Shown here piece by piece: positions 50,887 to 63,715 of a stretch of DNA of 64,000 bases. Position numbers and translations under genes: made by a program. Under the pieces are notes generated by a model, which saw nothing but the letters and a program-made list of their open reading frames with translations, was not told the origin of the DNA and did not search any database. Source of the DNA: Pterobdella sp. o SKG-2022 (Eukaryota; Annelida; Clitellata; Hirudinida; Piscicolidae); contig OZ038321.1 of NCBI GenBank assembly GCA_964035795.1, positions 5,322,337-5,386,336 of the forward strand. Direction: 5' to 3'. The stretch's first letter is position 1; the number at the start of each line of letters is the position of its first letter.

Positions 50887-52472
50887 ATGCATTTAAAGTG
50901 AGTTTTGCAATGGCACAAATGAAAATAACTAGGTTAATAAGTGTTAAACAAAAACTATATTAAACAACAAACCACATCCAAGTCTATTATCTGTAACTCA
51001 TTACTCAAGTCCTCCATGCTGTAAATTGTTGCTGTGATGATAAGGAGAAAGTTTTTATGATGAGATGAAAGAGACAAAGATGAAAATTTAAAAAACAGTT
51101 TTACTTTTATTAATTATTATATGATAATTAATATATTAAACCTTTAATCAAAATATTTGAGAGATTTTGTTGACTTTGACACTTGGCTTTGAAGGTAAGA
51201 AGAGATGATGGCAACATTGTTCTATTACTATGTTGCAGTGATGTAAGAGAATGTGATCTTTTATGCAGTCTCATTAATTCACGTTACCCAATAAAATGAC
51301 TACAAAATTTGAAACTTATTCAGTTTTGAAATCATGAAGTCGTGAGAAAATGAAACTAAATATGAATTTCAAATCTTTTATTTGCTTTCGAGCAAATTAA
51401 ACAAAAATTTCTTTAAGAAACACACGTCTGTGGCTTTTGCAAATGCAGTTTAACAAAAGAAATTTAAAAGTAAACTTTTAAGTTGTTTTAAAGTTACTTA
51501 TGTCTACAATGTAAAACACTATGTTGAAAGCAAATTACAAAAAAATGACATAAATTTGTGTATGATTAAGAAAGTATTGTGAATTGAAAGCCTCAAAAAA
51601 GTGAATTAGAAAAACACGATTGAGTTTTTAATTTTTTTATTGACACGAACTTATCGATATGGTAAAATTTGGAAATGAAATTATTTACCAGATAGAAGAA
51701 TTTTTTCATTGTAATAATCTTTAATGTTAATTTTAACTGAATACTCAATGTAATAAACTAAATTTTGTCTCATTAGCTGTAGAAATCTTTTTAAGCATTG
51801 GTTTCCACGATTTTTTCTTTCTTTCTGATTTAGAAAACAAGTCACTCATGAGAAACAAGTGCGGTTGCCTCAACGGATTTTTTAACCCGGATTCATTTAA
51901 TGCCTATTCAAAGGGGAGTTTGAAATTAAAATTTATAATTGATCAGACTAACACATGCTATTACAAAGCTGAAGAGATGTTGGCAGAATATCTTCAACTT
52001 CTAGCTAACTGAGTAAACATTGTTAAATGCCTAGATTTTTCTAAGCTCCCAAGCAGCATTCCACCCAGGTCTCTGAATGAGGTTGATTTCAGCTATGATG
52101 TCAAATCGGTCACTCCTTTCAGACATTCTCAAGTTTAGCACACAGGCACTTCGCGATCAGGCAAGAGTATTGAATGACGAGTCTATAGTTTCTGAATCAA
52201 AAATTGAGAAAATTACTGAAATAATCATTTTTAGAAGTTTTATGAAAAAAAACTAGAATTTATCAACTAACAAAGCTTTTTGTACAATCTATGAATATTT
52301 AAACATTATGATACATGAAAATTGATTTGCATACATTTGGATTGACTTATCAGCGTTGAAAATCCACTTTTGGAGTTTTTTAAATAGATTTTAAATAAAA
52401 AAATATTATTGTGCATAATTTTAATTTAAAAAAAAAATAATAAATAAATTCTTACAAAATCCTAAAAAAGCA
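50887..52472. other. AT-rich stretch, possible coding remnant near 52030-52135
   Basis: Mostly featureless. The less AT-rich part at about 51840-52180 includes CLDFSKLPSSIPPRSLNEVD and FSYDVKSVTPF on the plus strand before stops, which has a protein-like look. I cannot assign it. Confidence 0.3.
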
Positions 52473-52600
52473 TATGATTGGTGCATAGCTGATTGGCTAA
52501 TCTTAAAGCAATGCTTCGCAACTTGGAACTTCTTTAGCAAGCGCTTTGATCTATAAGGTAAAGCGCTTTATAATACCGCATTACATTACGTTAATCAAAA
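52473..52600 (+). mobile_element. SINE fragment
   Basis: It contains GCAAGCGCTTTGATCTATAA and AAAGCGCTTTATAATACCGC followed by ATTACATTACG, a tail also seen in the SINE at 8569-8735. Only the 3' part is recognisable. Confidence 0.6.
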
Positions 52601-55600
52601 CTACTCGAAACGGTCTTTAAAATTTAGGATATTACATGAGATAAAAATCTAATACTTTTATTAATTAAAAATCGACTAAATTTTAAGCCAAAATTAAGAA
52701 TTAAGGTCAAACTTCAAGAAATAAACTTCAAATTGTAAAAATCAATAACGCAGGGAAATATGTTAGAAGTTTATAATTTTATTTTGAATAAAATTTGTTT
52801 CAAATAATTTTATTTGGTTTATTTTTAAAGAATTTAAAGTTTTTAAAATAAAAAAATAAATGAATCAAAAGATTCTTGATTCTATGATTGTTCATAAACT
52901 GCTCGTAAATGCGTAAATGGTTTAAACTTCCGCGATCCTTGTAAACCAGATCAAAACGAGCGAAAACCAATTTTTGTGCACATTTCGAACTTTATGAATA
53001 TAGGTCAGAAAAAAGACCCTTAGTCGTCCTACAACCAATCCTGCTTTACAGGGAAGTTTTTTATACCTTGAACGTTATTTATGACATCGAATCACTTTTC
53101 ATCTGATTGACAATTTAAGTGTTTCCATCATAGTATTGATAAATGTAAACGTCAATTAAATTGATTGTTTCTGCCAAAGTAATAATCATAAAAAAGAAAA
53201 TACATTTTATTTGATTGGTTCCAACGTAATAATAATCATAAAAAAACACAAATTCAACCAATCAATTATCCAAATGAGACACTCAAACAGACGCACATAT
53301 GTGATGGTGAAACACTAACGTGCGCGAAGATATTAATCACACGCTCCTTGCTCCTCTGGCCCAAACATTTTGAAACTAATGAAAAAATAATACTTTCCTT
53401 TTATACAAATTTGAAAATTTTTTATATAAAAGTTGACTCACATTTATACAATAAACACTCAAAGACGGAAAGAAAGAAAAAAAAGAAAAAAAAAAGAAGT
53501 AAAAAAAAGAAAAAGAAAAAAAAAGAAACAAACAATGTTATACAATCTATTTTTTGATGTGATCGAAAGTTTTATGCCAATAATGGGTGGAACAAAAAAC
53601 ATAAAAGTAATAATAAAAATTAGGAAAGTATATAAATGACTGTTGAATCACGAGTGAATGATTGTGTTGTGAAAAACATACGTAAATAATCAAGACTTTA
53701 TAACATATAGTTTAAACGATTGACAGTCAAAGTATAATAGTATTTGAGTTGAAATAACAGTCAATCAATTTCGTTAATTAGTTGAGTTTTTCTATGAATC
53801 TGTTAAATTTTTGTCTGTTTTTATTGCATTTTGCCCCTGTATGCCTCTCTGAACGTATGATAGAACGAACAATTGAAATTAACTAATAATTTTGGAAAAA
53901 ATATTTGTAAAAAGTTTAAACTGATGTATATATGTATATGTAAATTTGAATTCTTTTTATATTTTAGCTTAAAAAATTACAGCTATTCAAAATCTTCAAA
54001 CTACTCTTTTCAATGCTAGGCGGTTCAAAGCCCATTTGCTAAAATTAATGAATTCATATGAGATCATTTTGAATCTCGCTTTTTTTGTCAAAATTCAAAT
54101 CTATTTTTTTTCTGTGTTTTTGTGAAATTGTTCTAAGGTTGAAACAAAGGTTTCACTTTAGTTTTCTTTAGCATTTTGGGCACAAACGGGTTAAGATAAA
54201 AAGTCAAATGGTTTTTGGTAATTATTAACCAATAAATATAAAATTGCTATTCTTAAGTGATTTCATATGAGTTCAAAGACAAAAGCCATTGACAAGTGTT
54301 GTATACAAACATAACATTTTTTTATAAACCTATTTGAAGGACTTTGAAGTTTATCAAAACGTAGATGCTTTCTCTTCCTTCATCAAATTCAACGATTCCA
54401 CTATTGTTAGTTGTTTATTACTTCAACTTTTTTAAAATTATTTTTATCAGTGTTTTTACTTTTATTTTTATTAGTTTTATTGGGACTACAGTTAGGATGC
54501 ATGTTGGTTGACGGCAAGGAGTTGTGGGTACAAGTAAAAGATGAAGTTAATATATTAAATATTTTCTAAATAAGTTAAAAAACAACAAATTACTCATATT
54601 TATAAATATACATATTATTGATTGGAATGTATGGGGCTAAACTATATTAGCCGTTACAAAATAGTTAAAATTAAATAACAGAAGCTGTTAGTATATGCTA
54701 TTTTGACAAAACTACAAAAAAATCAAATTGAACTTTTACATAAATATAATATTTCACAATAGAACCGTGAGAAAAGACAAATGAGAGACACAAGAGGTTA
54801 TAGCGCCACATTTTTCGAAGGAGAGGAGAAATCCAGAGCTGACGGTTTTTTTGATTCTTGCGTGTTTTTAACTATTTTTTTATCTTCAGAAACTTTCATT
54901 TGAGTCTAAACATAGAACTAAAAAGAAAAACAAAAGTTTTCCACACAGACTTAGTTTTTGCCATTCTTCACAGTTTTACTGAGTTTCATGATTTCGGGAT
55001 TCGGATCTTTTCTAAGAGCAGTTGGTAAAATCGTTTTTGTTTTACCTGTTCTATTTACCAGAGATTTAGCTTTTATTAGGTAGTGATAATCCATAGATTC
55101 ATGGGCTGATGTTTCTGTGTCTCGTCTTAATGTGACCAAAAAGATGAAGCGGCGATAAGTAATAGTTTGGCTTAGTTACTGCGTTTTTGTTATTTTGTGT
55201 AGCTCTTTCAAATATTTCAAACCAATTTCTACCACTCGTTTTAGCAGGCCGCGATAAAAAGAATTCAAACTGGTTTCACCAATCTTTGTAAAATCCCAGA
55301 TATAGCAAGACTGACCACGTAAGCGTTGAACAATCTAATATTTTTCCTGGTTGACTGTTCATCTTTTTTAAACTTGATAATGTGCGTTCAACTTACGAAA
55401 AACTTCGTGAAATTATCTATATTATATTATATAAGTGATTGATTCAAATCGTTTTTGTTGAAAGACAAGTTCAGTTATTTAAAATTTTGTTTGTTTGGAA
55501 CTATGCTTGTAATGATTATCTGTTTCATTTGAAAAATTTAATTTTTATGAGACTTAAGGAACTTTTTAAATCTGATAAAAACTGTTTTGTCACGTTTAAT

Positions 55601-55959
55601 TTTTTCATTAACCTGTGATCAAATGTTTTGTCCATTTCAATATAAAACCTTATTGGCATCAATTTTTATTATAATATTTCATTCATGCGTATGAAGTATT
55701 TTTTTTCATTTATAGGACATCACAAACCTATTGCTTATTTTTCTAGTATAACCACCTTGTAATGCATCGTTTTCAAAATAAATGTTTGCTACAAATAGGT
55801 CGTTTATTACAATAATTTTGAAATCGATACTATTGTTTTTTTATATTCCTTATGATAGAATGTGATGGTTTGCTTTGAAAGTAATTAATATTGAAAATTC
55901 AATAAAAAATACATCAAACGATATCGAAAATGAAAGCATACAAAATAACAAACACAAAG
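52601..55959. other. AT-rich region, possibly holding 5' exons of the ADAMTS-like gene
   Basis: An A/G-rich tract at about 53460-53535 produces spurious Lys-rich frames. At 54494-54547 an acceptor (GGGACTACAG) precedes LGCMLVDGKELWVQVKDE and a GTTAAT donor, which could be a prodomain exon, but this is unproven. On the minus strand near 55180-55330 a protein-like piece (RGQSCYIWDFTKIGETSLNS) is unidentified. The rest is featureless. Confidence 0.35.
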
Positions 55960-58900
55960 CCAGGTGGGAAAGGACAACACGTAGTGAGACCATCAACAAC
56001 ATCCGTTCCTATTACTCCTCCATCGTCAATGCTGTATACTACTGTTTATTATTTTAAGTTTTATTCATAGTAAAAAACACATAATCGAATAAAAAGTGAG
56101 ATATCATAATTTAAGTGCTTTCAAGGGATTTATAATGTTCATTGGCCATTCGAATGAGGGCACTCAAAATCCATTACTTTTATTATTTCATGCCATTAAG
56201 TTGATTTGAAAACAAACGACACTAACTTAAATCAGAAAGAAAAAACTTTTTATCCAACCGTCAAATTTAAAAATAAATAAAATTATTTGAATTGTTTGTG
56301 ATAATCAAAAACAAAAGATTTTTCCTTATTTTCTTGAACTTGCGAGAGTACCTAGCACACTGAAAGCCATACTTATAGCTTGAAGTAGGAAGGAGGTTGA
56401 CCGCGGTCCTCCTGTTTCTTGAGCTATTCTTTTCCCGATCTCTCTTATCAATCTCAGTCTGTTTAGACTCCAAGAACCAAAAGTTTCAACTCCGATTGGT
56501 ATAACTTCATAATCCGCTGAAAGGTTGCGGTATTATGTCAGCTTAGCTGTCTCCGCGCTTTCAGCTACTTTTCCTGGAATAGCTGAAGAAATTTGTATGT
56601 GGCTGGAGGCGATGGTGTCGCTACAAGTGAAATCTCACACCATAATACGATCATTTTTCCAAGGGTAAATTGTCATTCCATCTGGACGTTTTCCCTCAGA
56701 ACGAGATACACCATTTGGTTTAAGAATCGAAGGTATATGGGCTGATGACAGAGCTCTCTTTATTATGTCATTTACTTGAGCGTGTAGAGAAAATCTTTCA
56801 GCACTCTTTCTACAACTGAGACCATGCACTCCCGATTGATCTACTCTAGTGCCGCAGACTCAAGTATGAGGAATGCACAAGGGTGAGCCTAAACGTAAAG
56901 CGCAGCTGATCCTTAGTTGAGATCTGTTTATTTTCAAACCCAAGGAAGCTATAGAAATGGCATTGAGCCAAGAAGAAGATTGTTTTGAAGAGACAGCCAA
57001 CAGACTCGCTTTTTCTAAATCTAATGTCGAACTTGAAATCAGCTTTTCGTGCTTCAGCTTGGCATACTGCATATCCCAGGCAGCTTGAACACTAGGATTA
57101 CCTAAAAAACTGCTGTTATTTCAAATTTTTTTAAAATAAAGAATCTTAGCAGAGTTGTAGTACGAATCGTCTAAAATATTGTGGAAATTCGGTAAGAGCT
57201 TTTTAACATGTGTGCTGCAAGCGTGGACTGAGGATAGAAATGCAGGAAGCGATAAGTCTACGGCTGATCTTACTCCCAGCCCTCCTAGGGCTACAAGTAA
57301 AGTTGATTGAGTCCAATTTCTGTCTGAAAGTTTGATGTTGATAACTTTTTCAAGGGATGTTTTTAATAAAGCGTTTTATTTTTTTAAAACTTTAGAATTA
57401 AAGCATGGAGCAGAACGGAGAAGGTAGGTTAATTTTGGAATTGAAAAACTATGTTTTAAAAGAAAAAGTGCATCTTGGGGATCGATTTCCATTAATCTTT
57501 TTGTCATTCTTTTCAAATCTTCTAATTTATGGGATAAAAATGTTTCAATTGTTGATTGATGAATTGGAGAACCTAATAAGGATAGATTATTAATTTCTAA
57601 ATGCTTTATTCCTGAACTTAATGGATTGAACTTAGTTAAGATATGTGGTGATTGATCGTTCAAGTTAATAAAAAACAGTTCGCATTTTGAAGAGTTTGTT
57701 TCAAGTCCGAGAGTTTCTTTGGCGTTTATAATTTTATTAAAATCCGACAATACTTTTTCAGCATTTTCGGCCAAAGTTCCATCATCTAGGTACCAAATGT
57801 TTAGTTCACTTTTGCATTCATTAATCAAGCTTTGGATGGCAAGAGAAAACAAAAATGGGCCCAAAGGGTCCCTCTGTTGTACACCTTCTTGAGATAAACC
57901 CTAACTGCCCCTCTTATATCACCACAAGCCAATTTAGAAAACACCATTTTAGCCCATGTGCGATCAGTTTTCATTTTTGATTTTTTTGTTGGTTGTTTTA
58001 ACGGGTTGAGAGAATGAATTTTCTGAAAAGTCACTTATCTGTCTGTTAATGATTGTCGCTAATGATTTTGACTTTTTGCCACTTCTATTTGGGTCGAGAA
58101 AGCATTTTTTAGAATAACTAAAAAGGTTCTTCCAATCTGTTAGACTATTTTCCGCAACAATTTTGTTCCAGATACTGGTGAGAAGGTTAATCAGAAATAA
58201 ATAATAACGTACGTAATTGAAAGAAATCCAATTGTTCAAAGCAATAAAAATTGCACTTTTTTTAATGCGTTGTAAAAAATGTGTGTAAAAGATAAGATGG
58301 TTGTGTTGATGTAAAACGTGTTTCCTATGGGATTTATTTTATGATGATGCCCATCATAATATAGGAAACAGTATTATAATAGAAATTTTTTAGATGGATT
58401 TGAGATACAAAAGCATAAACCAGGGCGACTTTTCCATCAGTGTGAAATTAGCTGGCTTTGTCATTGCTACAGTGAGTTTGTTGTGTGTGCGCGTGTGTAG
58501 CTAAGTACATGAAATGATGGACAGACGGATGAAGACTCAAGCTGGACAATGAAATACACAGAAGTAGAAGGAAAATACACATACGTTGATGCCTACAAAG
58601 TAAATTCATTCGCCCTTGGTGCAGCGGTTTTTAAAAAATTATAACTTTTTCGAAATTTTATGAACATGAACTTTAAATTTACTCTATTGTTACACCTCTT
58701 ACACTACTGATATGATTCTTTAGGTATTGGATCATTTTCCATCATGGCTAGACAACAATTTCAGAAACATTCCTGCTTTCGATAACATTCTTATTCTCAC
58801 AGAGTAATTACTTTTTGTGTGATGATTTTCATAAATGCTCTTTTGGAAAGAAAATGCATCAAAACCAAACTTTTAAGACGACCATTGAAAGGAGGAACCC

Positions 58901-61219
58901 TAGATAACGGCAGAGTCAGATTTATTTCAGGTTAATAATAGTTTATGATGTTATTTGTATAACAGAAAGTTTTTGAATAAAACATTTAAATTTATAATTT
59001 TCTAAAAGTTTGACATACTACAGTATTGGCAAATATCGGAGCCATATGCAACCATTATGCTATCAGTATTAATATGGATTCTAATCCTTTTGCTCTCACT
59101 GGAACTGCAGCACATGAGCTTGCACACAAGTAAGTGCGTTCATAAATGCACATGAACATTATATTTCATTGTAGACATTGTAAAGAAAAGTATCAGCCAA
59201 ATTATTATTGTTCAACAGTATATTTTAGTCAAAATTTTCAAAATTTATTCTGATAAAATTCAAATTTTGTGGATACATTTTATTTTTTAAGTTAAAAAAT
59301 TTTTTTTCTTGAAAAACGCTTTTTAAAAACCAACAAAAATTAACTTCTCTACTGAAGGCCAAAACTATGTGCTACTTAGTCTCACTGATCTTAAATTGCA
59401 TGCTTTAGACTGAATTTATCCTTCGTCCTACAGCCTAGGCTCTCTTCATGACACTATCACCAAAAATAACTGCAATGCTGAGGATCAGTACATTATGTCT
59501 CCAGCACCTGGTTGTTAACAATATATATTTTTGCATTATAATAATTGTTATTCTATAAAAAAAACAATTATTATAGTTACACTTATTGTCATAATCTTTA
59601 ATTAAATTATATTTTTTTCAACAGGAGGTCTGAATCTGAAAAATTCAATGAATCTTTTCAAATTCTCCCCTTGTTCTGTCGATTACATCAGAAACTATTT
59701 AGGGGCTCTCTCACTGTAAGATGATGATAATGCTGTTCATGTGTTGTTAAAGATAATTCATTATGTTCATGAATAATTTTTTTGATGATGATTTCAATAT
59801 CGAAAAGGATGCAAAAGAATTGTCTGTTACAAGCATCATACAACCCTGATTTGGATGGCATTCCAGGTGTTTTCTTTTATCTTTTGTTTAATTATTCCAA
59901 TGTTATATTGCAACTATTTATTATGTAGCTATTTAACACTGAAATTTTTGACCTTATTTTCTATTTACCGCAGTGCACAAACCAATAGGCCAGTTTATAG
60001 ACCTGGACAGACAGTGTCAACTTCATTATGGCATCGATTCTTTCTATTGCGCGGTTTCCAAATCTCCAAAAAATATTTCCAACGTTGGAGTGTTATACTT
60101 AGCTTTGACAAATGCTCCTGTTTTGAACTGAAAAAAGGCTCTTTTGAATGTGACGCTCTTAATAAATAGCATACTAAAAGTGTCCGTATGGAAACAGCAT
60201 TACAAATAGTTTATGTATTTGATAATGGCTATGACTGCACCTTCAGGTGACGTTCCTATAATGTTTGAGCCTTTGATGTATTGATGATGCTTTTATTTTT
60301 TGATGCACTTCATTACCAACTCAGATTTTTGTCGCAGTGGCGATTACAAAGGACTAGATTTTATTGTCGCATTGAAGTTGCAAAAGTGCCTAGCCAGTGT
60401 TATGTTGAACATTTTGAACTCAAATGCTGTGCTTCGTGCTCTGCTGTCAAAGAACCATGTCAGTCTATAGGGATAATATACAAAATAAGTTGGCCAGACA
60501 ACAAAACAAACTTAATTATACATTTAATTAAACAGATACAACGTGCGCTTATGGTGACAGAATTCCATCTTTTTGTGCATCAATAAAAAGTTATCAATGC
60601 TACGAATCGGACGTGAAAACACAATGTTGCAAGACTTGTCAAGCATTAGTGAATGAATTGCCTAAAGGTATATCCTGATATTTTGTGTGTGTTATAATAA
60701 AAATGTAAAATCACAGCATGATTCTAACTAACGAAACAGAGCTCTCATGTGAGTATGGCGACAAAACAGACTGGTGTATTCAAAGCCATCCCTCTATATG
60801 CTACCGAGACACTTCTACATGCTGCTCTACGTGCTATAAAAGATATGTTTCGAAAGATATAATTGAAAGTACGTTTTCCTTATAAAAACTGACAAAACGA
60901 ATATTGCTGAAAGATTCATTATGAATGTTTATAACCGATTCTGCTGATTGTCAAAATAATTATTTTTTAGATTGCCGATACTTGGACAAGGCGGCATATT
61001 GCGAAAAAATCTCACAAAAAAATTGCGTTTTTGTTCGATTATTTATTCAATAAAAGTAAAATAATTACATATTAAATATATACTTGAAAAATTCAATGGT
61101 TTTAGGATATCATTGCTAAGGATTGTTGTTATTCATGCAATGAAACACTCAAAAGTTATATTGATAACGTAATGGCTGCTCCTCCTGCCCCTACCCTCGG
61201 TCTCTTTGAAAAAAGGTGA
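55960..61219 (+). CDS. ADAMTS-like reprolysin metalloprotease with four PLAC-type Cys modules (5' incomplete)
   Basis: Exons: 55960-56033, 58394-58471, 58525-58599, 58724-58803, 58851-58930, 59024-59129, 59434-59510, 59625-59715, 59808-59866, 59974 to about 60053, an unresolved stretch near 60054-60180, 60181-60246, 60325-60458, 60536-60667, 60740-60868, 60971-61026 and 61106-61219 (TGA). The catalytic domain has SYYSSIVNA/MDLRYKSINQGDFS, NILILT, FALTGTAAHELAH/NLGSLHD (HExxHxxGxxHD zinc site, split by an intron) and the Met-turn IMSP. A disintegrin/Cys-rich part follows (FSPCSVDYIRNYL, GQFIDLDRQCQLHYG). Four Cys modules of spacing C-x7-9-C-x6-9-C-x6-8-CC-x2-C end the protein, matching the PLAC domain. 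No thrombospondin repeats are visible. Signal and pro-domains must lie upstream of 55960. It is presumably a secreted matrix protease. Confidence 0.85.
56270..58245 (-). mobile_element. Retroelement with PD-(D/E)XK nuclease, internally deleted, in ADAMTS-like intron
   Basis: Minus-strand order: N-terminal helical part (SLATIINRQISDFSENSF), a CGDIRGAVRV block, then abruptly GVQQRDPLGPFLFSLAIQ and the polymerase box IWYLDDGTL (about 57790). An LGLETNSSKCELFF block and a thumb-like region follow. After frameshifts come LRISCALRLGSPLC, HGLSCRKSAERF, the nuclease-like block KRPDGMTIYPW...VWDFTCSDT (about 56630-56690) and VIPIGVETFGSW. The RT fingers and motif A are missing between the DIRGAVRV and VQQRDPLGP blocks. 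It sits between exons 56033 and 58394 in antisense orientation. Confidence 0.85.
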
Positions 61220-61512
61220 AAATAATAGTCATTGTTTTCAAATATTTGGTTCATTATTGAACAAACGGAATAAAACATACATGTTATTTGTAAAAAATGT
61301 TACAGAGCTAACTACTTTGTAAACATTAAAGAACATAATTTGAAAAAAAGCTAATTTTTTTAATTTTCAGTTTCACCATATTTTTTACTTCTCCAAAAAA
61401 ACTAAAAGGATTTTAATAATATCGTAGCCAATCATAGTTGTTTGCCTCAACTCTGGCCTGACTGTCCTTTGGTACAGCATAATACGGATATTTTTTATAG
61501 TGTAGAGAGCAG

Positions 61513-61710
<198 letters not shown>

Positions 61711-61789
61711 GGTCATTGCAAATCCTTTTTTTTCAAATCCTTCAATATTGGATCCCAGGCATTAGTATTAACTATGAGTTGTGGGTCAT

Positions 61790-63600
61790 TAAGCCATTGA
61801 AAACAGAATTGTGCTTTTTTATTTCAAGGCTCCCTCACCAAGAGATTTTTTTGTAGTGAAAACTTGTTTTTATCTTTTTCAATTTCTAAAATCTCACAAG
61901 TCTCCCAGTTAATTTTTCCATGGGTCCAATAGCGAGCATGTTTGCTAATCCCTGATATTTTTGAGTCAGCCTTTTTTTATTCAACATCAGACCTGTGTTG
62001 CTTCATTCGGGTTTTTATACTCATTCTTGTTTGGCCAATATACGCTTTCTTCATATCACAAGAACATGTTAATTTGTAAACTCCTTTTTGGCCTATTTTT
62101 TTATGTTTCGGTTTATTAAATGAGCGTAGTATGTCTCCTGATTTGGGCTCAGAGGAACTATGGAAGAAAATATTGTGTTTTATGAAAGTTTTTTAAAGTT
62201 GTTCATTCAAATGTGGAATATAAGGGATAGAAACCCATGATGTGAGTTTTTCGTTGTTTTGTTTTATTTTCATCCTTCTTTAAAGCAACTTTTGTTTTTG
62301 AGCTTCTTAGTCTATCCTTATAATTTGTTTCTTTAGATATTGTTAGTTTCTTTGGTGTGTAGGTTCTTGTGATATTTTTAAGTATTATTCTGCTATATCC
62401 ATTGTCTTCAAAATTGTTTATGAGGTAATTGATTTTGTTTTTTAAAAGGCTTTCATTGGGACACAATCTATGGGCACGGCATAAAGCTCCTTTGAACACT
62501 CCTATCCAAGTTTTCGGATCTTGGTTGGAGGACGGATTGATCGTGAGTCCCGAGTTAGATTATTTTCTATAAGCCGTGGTTTGTAATGTTCCATTGGTTT
62601 TTTTTATTAGAAGTGTGTCCAGAAATATTAAGGTATGATCAGTTTCGGTTTCGAAGGTAAACTTTACATTTTCATCGATTTCACTGAGGATATTAATAAA
62701 TTCAAATTGTTCTTATTCTTTTTCAAAATTCCGAAAGTGTCATCAATGTATATTTTTAGTGAGCGAGGTGCTCTTAACTTCCTTTTTGTTGCAGTTTTTA
62801 TGGATTCATTCAAAGTGAAATTCATCCAAATCTGCGCTATGGGTACCATAAGATTGAGCCCAATAGGTCCCGAGTCCTTCACGCTGCATATTGTGTTATC
62901 ATATATAAAATTAGATGAAGACATGCATAAATTTATAAGGTCAGTGATGTCATCGGCTGTGACTTGTTCGTTTATGGAGATAAGTATCTCTTCAATTCTT
63001 TTTCGATTAAAGCTATGCATTTTCGTAGAGGTATTGATGGGAATAAAGCTTATGCATCAAAGCTTACCAGGTATTCGTCTTCCTTTAAAGTTATTTCTTT
63101 GAGGCTTTGAACGAATTGTACAGAGTTTTTACATGTGTAGTCACAAGCATCGACTAATGGTTGAATGAGTGGTATTAGATATGATGCCAGAGCTTTTTGG
63201 GGACAACCTCGATGTGATATAATGTTTCTTGCAAGAAAGTTTTGTTTTTTTTGTGAGTTTTTATTAAAGGGTAAGATACAAGAATCAAAAAACCTGAAGG
63301 ATAAATTTGTTTATATTCATTTTCTGACAATTTTTCCTCTTTTTTCAGTTCCAGTATTTTTTTTTGGATTTTTATTTCTAAATTGTTTGTTTTGTCTTTG
63401 ATTTATGATTTGATATTTTTAAAGGCTTCTATAGCTTTTTTTTTTAAGTTGATCGGGAAGTAGTACAACATAACCAATGCCCTTGTCTTGTGGGGTAATA
63501 GACAATTCATTGTTTTTTATTTTTTCCTTCAAATACTTTAAATCTTTTTTTTTTCATAGCTTGTTAAGTTGCTGGATGTAGTCGATTTCTTTTTTGCTAG
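61790..63600 (-). mobile_element. Decayed Penelope-like element (RT plus GIY-YIG endonuclease)
   Basis: Minus-strand pieces in order: SITPQDKGIGYVVLLPDQL near 63500 (N-terminal Penelope motif), SFDA-stop-ALFPSIPL near 63050 (RT motif A with an in-frame TAA), GPIGLNLMVPIAQIW (motif B), LKIYIDDTFGILKK (catalytic YIDD, about 62740), then near 62000-62090 GVYKLTCSCDMKKAYIGQTR, the GIY-YIG endonuclease, followed by IKTRMKQHRSD. Frameshifts and stops show that it is dead. The C-terminal end lies near 61790-61830. Confidence 0.9.
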
Positions 63601-63715
63601 ATAGAAGATATGGGAAACATCTTGTCGAACTTTTTACCATTTTCAGAAAGGCCAGCTCTTTCTAGACTTTGTGCTGCTTTTTCCGTACAAAAAATTATGT
63701 TCATAAGAGGAGTTT

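Noticed and set aside
53348..53639. Lys-rich open frames
   Set aside because: They are translations of an A/G-rich low-complexity tract.
59101..59510. Leishmanolysin (M8) metallopeptidase
   Set aside because: The full motif HExxHxxGxxHD and the PLAC-type tail fit adamalysins rather than M8.
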